A stretch of DNA of 8,557 bases, taken from NCBI GenBank assembly GCA_016219145.1, contig JACRCG010000278.1:1-8557 (forward strand), given 5' to 3'. The first letter of the stretch is position 1, and every line of letters starts with the position of its first letter. Positions 1-6,592 of the stretch are shown here, piece after piece. Origin of the DNA: Deltaproteobacteria bacterium (GTDB lineage: Bacteria; Desulfobacterota; Desulfuromonadia; Geobacterales; Pseudopelobacteraceae). The notes beneath the pieces are model-generated. The model was not told where the DNA came from and made no database searches. It worked only from the letters and a program-made list of their open reading frames with translations. A program made the position numbers and the translations under genes.

Positions 1-126
1 AACAGCCCCGCAAAAACGTGCCAGAAGGAGCGGGTCGAGTGAATAACGATAACCATTGATGGGCTGGTGAATCTCCAGGTTAAACAGCTTGAGCTCATCC
101 CTTGTCAATAGCGCTTCACTATTCAC
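1..126 (-). CDS. TrmN6/YfiC-like methyltransferase, N-terminal 42 codons (runs off left edge)
   Basis: Reading leftwards from a GTG at 126-124 there is an uninterrupted frame of 42 codons to the window edge. The peptide contains a stretch reading IHQPINGYRYSLDPLLLARF. This resembles the N-terminal signature of the tRNA1(Val) adenine-37 N6-methyltransferase family (TrmN6/YfiC), where a Q-P-x-x-G-Y-R-x-S-x-D-x-x-L-L-A block precedes the SAM-binding fold. The SAM-binding and NPPY-type catalytic motifs would lie outside the window, so function is inferred from the N-terminus alone. The GTG shares a GTGA overlap with the stop codon of the YfhO-type gene, which supports this start. No strong Shine-Dalgarno precedes it, only a weak GGAT, so translation probably depends on coupling. 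A TTG six codons later is an alternative start. The role would be tRNA (or other RNA) base methylation in the cytoplasm, unrelated to glycan synthesis. Confidence 0.7.
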   Translation of the reverse strand, partial: MNSEALLTRDELKLFNLEIHQPINGYRYSLDPLLLARFCGAV

Positions 127-130
127 TCGA
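35..130. repeat. 11-base inverted repeat around the methyltransferase start
   Basis: TCGAGTGAATA at 35-45 is the exact reverse complement of TATTCACTCGA at 120-130, with 74 bases between the arms. The right-hand arm contains the GTG start codon (126-124) of the methyltransferase and the TGA of the upstream YfhO-type gene. The left-hand arm lies inside the coding region for the YRYSLD block. In the minus-strand mRNA the arms could pair and cover the start codon. The pairing is visible in the sequence. A regulatory role is inference, and a chance match of this length somewhere in a window of this size is quite possible. Confidence 0.4.
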
Positions 131-2582
131 GCTGATCCAATCCGGCGCATTTCTGTTCTCTTTTTCGGCATAGCAACCACTCACGCGCCAACATCACAGC
201 AAACAGAAAAAACGATGCAAGTGTCAGATACTTTCCGACCTTGAAAGGGAGCGGATCAAAACGGAACTCAACCTTGTGAGCGCCTGGAGTCAGGTAGACT
301 CCGCGCAGCACATGGTTGACCTGAACAATTTCGGCCCTTTTTCCGTCTACGCTGGCCTGCCATCCCTTGTAAAACTTTTCTCCCAGAACCAGGAGAGCAT
401 TACTTGCAGGCGCCGCATCCAGCACAATACGCTCGTTCTCATAGACGGTTACATCAACACGCTGCGCTAAAACAGAAGCTGCGACTGGATCCGCCATTTG
501 AAATGGCGGCGGAGACTCGACTATGGCAAGTCTCAGCGGATCAAACATCTGATTCTGAAGAAGCGCCAGACGCTGTTCCGGATTGGCAGACACCATAACA
601 GATGGGACAAGCCACCCTTTGGGAAGCGCCGTCCGGTTCTCCAGCACCACCGAGACAGCGTCCGGCGTAGTAAACACCGGCGCCAGCTTGTTCCCGAACG
701 AGGCTTTTTGTTGTTGATAGTCGGCCATTGGCATAACAAAATACTTCACATTCAGAATATCAGGCATTGCCCCGGCGAGATTGAATGCTTCCAGAAACTG
801 CTGCCATCTTACCAGCTGAACCGGATTGGATGTAAACATGACCGGTATCTGCCGGGAGGCGTACTGCATGGGATCACTGCCATCCAGGGGAAGAATACGG
901 TATGTTCCGGGCATACTCTTCAGAAACTTCATCAGCGGCGGAATTTCGCCTTCAACCTTCTTCTCCGGAGCGGAAGTCAAAAACATGAATTTGTCGTTGA
1001 TTCGCCATGTGTCCGCAACAAAAAGCGCCAGCAGCAAATAAGGCACAATTTTGATCAGGCTCTGTTTTTTAACCGACAGCATGACGACGGCGATCAGTGC
1101 GGACAATCCGGCGGCAACGGCTGTTTCGCGAACGATATTTCCCCAGCGTTGCCCTATCAGATAGGCGCCCTGTTCATAGCGGGTCGGCTGAGAGAGTACT
1201 TCGGCAAATGTCTCCATCCAGTATGCAGCGCCTGCATACTCTATCGCCAGCATGACGAGCAAAACAGCCGGAAGCGCGCAAACACCGATGAGATAGCGGG
1301 TAAAAGCCTTTGCCCTGCGAACATCCTCATCGCGGAGCAGGTCTATCCCGCGGGCCGCCAGAATCGCCAACCCCAGCACCGGTATGAACATCATCATCTT
1401 CGGAACACGGAAATGGTTGATGCCCGGAAAAAACTTGTACAGCATCCAGTAGAAGGGGGTGTATTTGCCCATTGAGAAGAGTATTCCACCGACAATTCCA
1501 CCCATTGACAGCCAGGTATAGCGATCCCGCCGAAAAATCAGCGGCAGCGGCAGCAGCAGCCATGGCAGAAGCCCCATGTAGCTGACCGTCTGGGTAAAAC
1601 GCATTCTGCCCCAGTAGTATGCAGCGATGTTGGTCGGGTTTACGCCCGCCTCCTGGCGGGAGAGACCGAAGTAACCGGGGATTATAAAGGCTCCCAGCTC
1701 CTCCGGCGGCATTGACCATGACATGGCCTCATCTACATCCAGCCCACCCTTGAGACCGCCGCCTGCTGACTGGTTGGAGCCGCTCTGAACACCGCGATTG
1801 GTTTCCTTGGACCAGTTTGCCAGCGGCAGGAGTGAGATCGAAACCGTGGTAAGGAAGAATACCAGCAAAAGCACGTTCATTCCGAGAAGCCTGGGCAGCA
1901 GTTTTTTCCTCTCTTCACGCTCTGACACCCAGGTGCCGATCAGGCGCAATACACCGTAAGCCCCGACACAGAGGCAGGTATAGAAAGCGATCTGCCAGTG
2001 TGTGTTAAAGAACTGAAAAGCCAGTACAAAAGCGGTTGTCAGGAAAAAAAATACTCGCCGGGTTTGAAAACCACGTTCCAGAAAATAGAAAGCCCAGGGC
2101 GCATAGGAAAGGGTCGCAATTTTCATTACGTGACCGGCGTTGATCAGTGACGCATTTTCCGGGGCGAGGGCAAAGATCGCCCCGCCCAATAGCGCAGCGA
2201 AACGGCTGGCGCCAGCCACACGGCAGCAAAAGTAGGTGCCGCAAGCGCCAAAGAAAAGGTGCAGCACAATGTTCCAGGCAATGTTGGCAGGGAGCGGAAA
2301 AAAATAAAAAATCAGTTTCAGGGGAATCAGAAAGAAAAAAGACACGTTCCCGCCCTCATTGGTGATACCGCCGTTGGCCAACGGATCCCACATCGCATAG
2401 AGCTGGAAGTTGAAGATCTGTGTAAAGGTCTGTTCGGAGAGCCCTTTAGCCCCCCAGTAGAATTCAGCGATGATGTCCGGAGCCCGGATGATCTTGTCGG
2501 TGAACAAGATGCGGGAGAAGAAAAGAACCAGAAGAATCAGCAGTCCAAACAGAAACATGCAGCTTTTTTTTCGATCAGTCAT
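123..2582 (-). CDS. YfhO-type polytopic membrane protein (probable GT-C glycosyltransferase)
   Basis: This 819-residue integral membrane protein begins with a transmembrane helix (about residues 9-27). A periplasmic-side loop with a D-containing segment follows (IIRAPDIIAE, 31-40), then many further hydrophobic helices, a large mostly soluble region (about 540-780) and a last helix near 784-803 with a basic cytoplasmic tail. Near the C-terminus, KFYKGW (736-741), VDGK and a PGAHKVEFRFDP block followed by a helix match the typical ending of YfhO-family proteins. The length is normal for that family. Gram-positive YfhO proteins glycosylate wall or lipoteichoic polymers using undecaprenyl-phosphate sugars. 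Here a similar transfer onto the outer-face glycan intermediate is a reasonable inference, but donor and acceptor are unknown. The ATG shares an ATGA overlap with the upstream GT4 gene. AGGAG sits about 12 bases before it, which is long, so coupling is likely. A Wzy-like role cannot be excluded. Confidence 0.85.
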   Translation of the reverse strand: MTDRKKSCMFLFGLLILLVLFFSRILFTDKIIRAPDIIAEFYWGAKGLSEQTFTQIFNFQLYAMWDPLANGGITNEGGNVSFFFLIPLKLIFYFFPLPANIAWNIVLHLFFGACGTYFCCRVAGASRFAALLGGAIFALAPENASLINAGHVMKIATLSYAPWAFYFLERGFQTRRVFFFLTTAFVLAFQFFNTHWQIAFYTCLCVGAYGVLRLIGTWVSEREERKKLLPRLLGMNVLLLVFFLTTVSISLLPLANWSKETNRGVQSGSNQSAGGGLKGGLDVDEAMSWSMPPEELGAFIIPGYFGLSRQEAGVNPTNIAAYYWGRMRFTQTVSYMGLLPWLLLPLPLIFRRDRYTWLSMGGIVGGILFSMGKYTPFYWMLYKFFPGINHFRVPKMMMFIPVLGLAILAARGIDLLRDEDVRRAKAFTRYLIGVCALPAVLLVMLAIEYAGAAYWMETFAEVLSQPTRYEQGAYLIGQRWGNIVRETAVAAGLSALIAVVMLSVKKQSLIKIVPYLLLALFVADTWRINDKFMFLTSAPEKKVEGEIPPLMKFLKSMPGTYRILPLDGSDPMQYASRQIPVMFTSNPVQLVRWQQFLEAFNLAGAMPDILNVKYFVMPMADYQQQKASFGNKLAPVFTTPDAVSVVLENRTALPKGWLVPSVMVSANPEQRLALLQNQMFDPLRLAIVESPPPFQMADPVAASVLAQRVDVTVYENERIVLDAAPASNALLVLGEKFYKGWQASVDGKRAEIVQVNHVLRGVYLTPGAHKVEFRFDPLPFKVGKYLTLASFFLFAVMLAREWLLCRKREQKCAGLDQLE

Positions 2583-3772
2583 GGATTTGCCAAGCTCCTG
2601 TAAAAATGGTCAAGATTCTGCGCCGCTTCGCGCCAGTTAAAACGTTCGAGAAGCGAGCGCCTCCCCTCTGATGCCAGTTTCCTGTTCGCCTCCGGCTCCT
2701 GGAGCAGCCACACCGTCCGGTCAACCATCTGCTCCGTATCACCAGGGCTGCAAAGAATTCCTGAAACAGTGTCCACAATATATTCGGCCGTCTGTCCAAC
2801 CCGGTCGGCCACAACCGGCAGGCCGGCCAGCAGCAGTTCGGTCAGCTTGGCCGGACATTTGGAACGATTGACCAAAGTGTCATCCATTGGATAAATCGCC
2901 ACACTGGCAGCAGCCAGATAATCAGGAATTTCCTGCGGAGCAATCCAGCCGGCCATTATCAGCGCAGCGTCAAAACCCATTTTTCGGGCTGCTGCCGTCA
3001 GCCGTTCCTCTTCGCGATTTCTCCCCTTGCCCACCACCAGAAATCTGACCCCCGACACACCGCTTAGAATCCCGGCAAATATCCGGTACAACCGTTCCTG
3101 GTCAAACTCGAAAAAACGGGTGTAAAGCAGCAATACCGGCACTTCAGGCCGGATGCCAAACTTCTCCCGGACGTGCCTGCCGTCCCCGGGCGTTATTTCC
3201 GAAACACAATTGGGAAGATAACAGATTCGCTCCGGAGCTACACCGGCTTGTGTGGTGAGGCGCTGCAGTTCCCGGCTTGCCACGCTGACTCCCACGGCCC
3301 GTTTTGAAAGCCACCCCTCCTGGAATGCAAAGAGCCATTTCTCCAGCGTAGAATAGGAGTGGAGGTCATTCATCCCCCCCTTTCCCTCCCAGTCGTCGCT
3401 ATCAAGAAACAAGGGGGGCAACCGCAATCCCAGGCGCTGCAGCGACAGATGCAGCATGGCTGCCAGTCCGCCATACCCCTTGGGTTTGAACAGGTGGACC
3501 AGATCCGCTTTCTCAGCGCGAGCGGACCGAAACATGCGCCAGGCCAGCTGCAGCGCCCCCATGGCCTTGCCGCCGGACGGAAGCAGCACATTCACCAGCC
3601 TGACTCCCTGCACAATCTCGGTTATTCCGGAATCCTCCGGATTTGTGTAGGGAGGGACGATAACGGTCACTTCATGTCCCAGAATCTGTAACTCTGAAGC
3701 AAGCGGGAGCATGCGGGCAATCACTGTCCCCTTTGGGCGTATCCCGAATGGCGCCAGAAAAACTATCTTCAT
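2579..3772 (-). CDS. GT4-family glycosyltransferase (second)
   Basis: This 397-residue GT-B glycosyltransferase has an N-terminal Rossmann opening (MKIVFLAPFGIRPKGT) with the glycine-containing acceptor loop. It also has KPKGYGG (96-102) and an acidic DSDDWEG (124-130). The C-terminal nucleotide-sugar domain includes LLLYTRFF, VVGKG and AGW, then SKCPAKLTELLLAGLPVVAD (304-323). In most GT4 enzymes this last region carries an E-x7-E pair that contacts the donor. Here the second Glu is E312, but the first position is S304. Some members of the family show this kind of N/RSKCP-K variant. The protein is cytoplasmic or membrane-associated and would transfer one sugar during repeat-unit assembly. 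Donor and linkage cannot be read from the sequence. It is coupled by ATGA overlaps to both the upstream acetyltransferase and the downstream YfhO-type gene. Its own Shine-Dalgarno is weak. Confidence 0.9.
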   Translation of the reverse strand: MKIVFLAPFGIRPKGTVIARMLPLASELQILGHEVTVIVPPYTNPEDSGITEIVQGVRLVNVLLPSGGKAMGALQLAWRMFRSARAEKADLVHLFKPKGYGGLAAMLHLSLQRLGLRLPPLFLDSDDWEGKGGMNDLHSYSTLEKWLFAFQEGWLSKRAVGVSVASRELQRLTTQAGVAPERICYLPNCVSEITPGDGRHVREKFGIRPEVPVLLLYTRFFEFDQERLYRIFAGILSGVSGVRFLVVGKGRNREEERLTAAARKMGFDAALIMAGWIAPQEIPDYLAAASVAIYPMDDTLVNRSKCPAKLTELLLAGLPVVADRVGQTAEYIVDTVSGILCSPGDTEQMVDRTVWLLQEPEANRKLASEGRRSLLERFNWREAAQNLDHFYRSLANP

Positions 3773-4284
3773 CTGCCGGATATGTTTCTGGCCGGATTTC
3801 CAACCATAACCGCTCCATCGGGCACGTCTTTGGTTACAACACTTCCTGCTCCGATTCTGGCGTCAGAACCAATCCGGATGTCACCCACGATGACAGCCTG
3901 TGCGCCAACATCCACACGATCTCCGATTACCGGTGAGCGCCCCTGGGTGCCGTCCGGATTGACCTTGCAGCCTATGGTCGTGCAATGTCGCAGCAACACG
4001 TTCTCCCCGATTATCGTATGATCGTTCACGACCAGTCCCTGGCCGTGGTCTATGACAAGTCCCGGACCAACCTCGGTCTTGGCCGGCAGCTCCACACCGA
4101 GTACCCATTCTATCCCGATACGGTAGGCAATCATCAGCGGCAGACCCAAAACCCAGACGATACGGTTGCTTTTTTTGCGTACCGTGAAAAAATGACTAAG
4201 CCGGAATGCCGTCATGATTATGAGTGATTTGGTGTTGCCCCTGTTCCGCACCCAGTCTTTTTTTAGAATTTCAATAAGCTGCAC
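3769..4284 (-). CDS. WcaB/CysE-like hexapeptide-repeat O-acetyltransferase
   Basis: This 171-residue left-handed beta-helix acyltransferase has isoleucine/valine-rich hexapeptide turns from about residue 70 onward. IDHGQGLVVND carries the D79-H80 pair in the position of the CysE catalytic histidine. LLRHCTTIG, IGDRVDVGAQAVIVGDIRIG and a closing VVTKDVPDGAVMVGNPAR follow. The protein lacks the large helical N-terminal domain of true serine acetyltransferases (usually about 260-270 residues). Its layout, including a short hydrophobic stretch at 43-63, resembles the colanic-acid acetyltransferase WcaB. With glycosyltransferases on both sides, acetylation of a sugar hydroxyl or amino group using acetyl-CoA is the likely role. 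The start is GTG at 4284, fixed by a very strong GAGGAGG four bases upstream. Its stop forms an ATGA overlap with the next GT4. Serine acetyltransferase activity remains a less likely alternative. Confidence 0.88.
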   Translation of the reverse strand: MQLIEILKKDWVRNRGNTKSLIIMTAFRLSHFFTVRKKSNRIVWVLGLPLMIAYRIGIEWVLGVELPAKTEVGPGLVIDHGQGLVVNDHTIIGENVLLRHCTTIGCKVNPDGTQGRSPVIGDRVDVGAQAVIVGDIRIGSDARIGAGSVVTKDVPDGAVMVGNPARNISGR

Positions 4285-4288
4285 GTTT

Positions 4289-4295
4289 CCTCCTC
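4289..4295 (-). promoter_or_regulatory. Strong Shine-Dalgarno of the acetyltransferase gene
   Basis: On the minus strand the sequence is GAGGAGG-AAAC-GTG, a near-perfect anti-16S match with a four-base spacer. It supports the GTG start over later codons. It is among the best ribosome binding sites in the window. It sits after a 46-base gap, so this gene and those coupled behind it can be loaded with ribosomes independently of the upstream GT4. Confidence 0.85.
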
Positions 4296-4330
4296 AAGAA
4301 AGAAAAACCTTCCGGCAACCTTGAAGTGTC

Positions 4331-5599
4331 TCAAGCGCCTGATTCGATCACACCCGGCTTTAACAGCGCAGATCGGTAAACAGACTCAATTGACGCGGCA
4401 TGACTGGCAACAGTCGCAGGACGTTCAATACCTGCCCGCAATTTGAGCAGCAGGGCAGGGTCCCGGATAAGCCGCAACATGGCCTCCCGCAGAGCGTTTA
4501 CATCCCCCGGCGGAACCAGCAATCCGTCAACGCCGTCACTTACCCGTTCCCCCAGCGGGCCGATCAGCGAGGCTATCACCGGCGCACCGGCTGCAAAGGC
4601 TTCGGACACGATCAGGGAAAATGTTTCACACCATAGCGCAGGCACCACCACGACATCAACCCGGGCCAGAAGCTCCCAGACCTCGGCCCGTGGCAGCTTG
4701 CCCAAAAAACAGACCTGCAGCGAAGCCAGCTCATGAAGAGAGGCTGAATAGGCCTGATTGGCAGACTCGTCACCAGCGATCCAGAGTTCGGCGCCCTTTT
4801 CAATTCCGCTGAAAGCCTCTACAAGGACATGGACGCCCTTTTGCCTGCTCAGCCCTCCGATATAGGCAAAACGAACGGGATCACCGGGCATTCGCGCAGG
4901 TCGCGGCGGCAGTTCCGGCGAATCGACTCCATGAGGAACAACCACAACCCGTTCTGGCGAAGCTCCATGTTCAGCATACCACTTGGCCACGTACTCCGTC
5001 GGAGCAATCAGCCGGGCAGCATTCCGGAAGATCCTGCGCAGCGACAGATTGCGCCACGCCATCAGGGCGGCCAGAGGCGGAACAGCGGGCCAGAGCTTCG
5101 GATGGTCAGCGCGGGCCAGGGCACAGCGGGCGCAGTTGAAGTAGAGCTTCGGCCCGGAGCAGACTTTCCGGCTGTAGTTGTGGAATAATTGAGCGTTTGC
5201 GCAGATCCACCAGTAGTCATGCAAGGTGATGACATAAGGAATGCCGGTCTGCAGGATCGCATCGGCCACAGCCACCGGCAGCCCCATCAAATGCTGGATA
5301 TGAATGACATCGGGCGAAACCTGGGCCAATACCTGCCGGAAGGCATGGTCCAGATATTTCTGTCCAAAAGTGGATCGAAAGCGGATGGCAGGCGTTATCG
5401 TACCGGAGCAGGCCGCCCAGATCTGCGTCCCGCTTTCATCAGTCCGGCTTTCCAGGCTGTCCCCGGTGCCGCTGCGGCGATAGAACAGGGCATTTTGATG
5501 GCCTCTCTGATTCAGCTCCTGGATCAGCCAGTGCGTGTACAGTTCCGTACCGCCGACGTTTTCAGGCAAATATTGATGAATTATGTGCAGAACGCGCAT
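4331..5599 (-). CDS. GT4-family glycosyltransferase (first) with Cys cluster
   Basis: This 422-residue GT-B enzyme has an N-terminal acceptor loop, PENVGGTE (12-19), then VIHIQHLMG (98-106) and LHDYWWICANAQLF (126-139). The donor domain carries VPHGVD (221-226), YIGGLSRQKGV (246-256) and a complete E-x7-E motif with E325 and E333 in CETFSLIVSEAFAAGAPVIAS. Four cysteines, C133, C147, C156 and C159, follow the HDYW motif. Such a cluster is seen in a recognisable subset of GT4 enzymes and could bind a metal or fold a loop. The protein would add a sugar in the cytoplasm to the lipid-linked repeat unit. Donor and acceptor are not predictable. A 60-base gap separates it from the upstream GT2. The ATG at 5599 has no clear Shine-Dalgarno, but the MRVLHIIHQY opening fits the family start well. 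Confidence 0.92.
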   Translation of the reverse strand: MRVLHIIHQYLPENVGGTELYTHWLIQELNQRGHQNALFYRRSGTGDSLESRTDESGTQIWAACSGTITPAIRFRSTFGQKYLDHAFRQVLAQVSPDVIHIQHLMGLPVAVADAILQTGIPYVITLHDYWWICANAQLFHNYSRKVCSGPKLYFNCARCALARADHPKLWPAVPPLAALMAWRNLSLRRIFRNAARLIAPTEYVAKWYAEHGASPERVVVVPHGVDSPELPPRPARMPGDPVRFAYIGGLSRQKGVHVLVEAFSGIEKGAELWIAGDESANQAYSASLHELASLQVCFLGKLPRAEVWELLARVDVVVVPALWCETFSLIVSEAFAAGAPVIASLIGPLGERVSDGVDGLLVPPGDVNALREAMLRLIRDPALLLKLRAGIERPATVASHAASIESVYRSALLKPGVIESGA

Positions 5600-5659
5600 G
5601 GTAGCTACCGATCAAGATACGTCAGAAGTGGCTGACTGCTGCCTGAATGCCAATTGAAA

Positions 5660-6592
5660 TCAGCGTGTATAAACGCCTCTACCCCATACCGGGCGCAATA
5701 GCAACCAGAGTCTGACCGGCATAAACGTCGCCAGATAGGCCAGAAAATATTTCATTCTGGTAACTTTATGCGGGGCAATCTTCTGGCGCGCCTCCTTGAG
5801 ATTTCCCTTGGCCATCTCAATTATCGCCTGTAGATACGCGACGCGCCTCTCCAGGTACTCGAATGCTGATGTATATTTCCGTTCCGGATCAAGCTGTCTC
5901 AATTTCCTTAAAACGTAAGCGTATTCATCCGGCCAGGCGTCCCGCAATACCAGACTGTTCATGTTCCGGTGGACACGATAGAATGCGACCGGCTCAGCAA
6001 GATAGGCCGCCTGAGAGGTCGCCAGAATTCTCATGAACAGGTCATACTCCTCTACCAGCCTCAAGGCAGGGTCAAAGAGAGATGAGAGTCTCTTAAGCGC
6101 AGTATACCTGATCATGACGGTCAGATATCCAATTGTGTAGTTGTAGAGGAACCGTTCGAAAACATCCCCTTCGGGCTGCGCCCCGGTCTGGTAAAGCTTT
6201 TTGGTACCCCGCTCGATATCGAATTCGTAGTAGTTGGCATAGACAAAATCGACCGCCGGGATATTTTTCATGATCTCCAGCTGCTTTTCCAGCTTGGCCG
6301 GAAACCAGACATCATCGCAGTCCAGGAACGTGATAAATTCACCGGTACACTTCTCCAGTGCGCAGTTTCTGGCTTCACCCAGTCTGGTGTGTACCGGAGC
6401 GTAGAAGTACTTGATTCTGCTGTCGGCAAAAGAGCTGACTATTTCGGCAGAGACGTCGGTGGACTGGTTATCCCAGAAAATGATCTCCCAATCAGAACAG
6501 GTCTGATCCATGACGCTCTGAATCGCCTCGCGCAGGAACCTGTCCGAGTTGAAGCAGTTCATTATGACTGATACCAAAGGCTTCGGACTCAT
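5660..6592 (-). CDS. GT2-family glycosyltransferase
   Basis: This 310-residue GT-A inverting glycosyltransferase opens with PLVSVIMNCFN (5-15), the canonical GT2 strand. DNQSTD (41-46), the metal-binding acidic group LDCDDVW (90-96) and an EEYDLFMR segment (181-188), which matches the usual ED-type catalytic base region, follow. The C-terminus has a hydrophobic stretch (about 280-299), so membrane association is likely. The frame stays open upstream for 57 codons, but that part is antisense or off-frame to nothing recognisable and overlaps the aminotransferase. The ATG at 6592 forms an ATGA overlap with the aminotransferase stop and is preceded by AGGGAG about 11 bases away, so I use it. The role is transfer of one sugar from a nucleotide donor to the growing repeat unit; the specific sugar is unknown. 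Being next to the aminotransferase, it could be the transferase for the amino sugar, which is inference only. Confidence 0.92.
   Translation of the reverse strand: MSPKPLVSVIMNCFNSDRFLREAIQSVMDQTCSDWEIIFWDNQSTDVSAEIVSSFADSRIKYFYAPVHTRLGEARNCALEKCTGEFITFLDCDDVWFPAKLEKQLEIMKNIPAVDFVYANYYEFDIERGTKKLYQTGAQPEGDVFERFLYNYTIGYLTVMIRYTALKRLSSLFDPALRLVEEYDLFMRILATSQAAYLAEPVAFYRVHRNMNSLVLRDAWPDEYAYVLRKLRQLDPERKYTSAFEYLERRVAYLQAIIEMAKGNLKEARQKIAPHKVTRMKYFLAYLATFMPVRLWLLLRPVWGRGVYTR

Noticed and set aside
498..1475. A 325-codon open frame on the plus strand
   Set aside because: It is antisense to the YfhO-type gene, its protein is rich in His, Arg and Gln with no recognisable domain, and no good ribosome site precedes it. 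It looks like a shadow of GC-rich coding sequence.
1539..1567. An imperfect GGCAGC/CAG-rich repeat
   Set aside because: It encodes a leucine- and proline-rich membrane segment of the YfhO-type protein and is irregular. It is ordinary low complexity from codon use.
5600..5609. The perfect 10-base palindrome GGTAGCTACC directly before the ATG of the first GT4
   Set aside because: It is short, single-copy and without a matching operator nearby. Chance is the simplest explanation.
5621..5636. A GTCAG-6-CTGAC hairpin in the 60-base gap between the GT2 and GT4 genes, considered as a terminator
   Set aside because: The stem is only 5 base pairs and no T-run follows, so it is too weak for a Rho-independent terminator.
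5600..5659. A possible internal promoter (TTGGCA on the minus strand)
   Set aside because: No acceptable -10 box lies 16-18 bases downstream; the nearest TATCTT is too far away.
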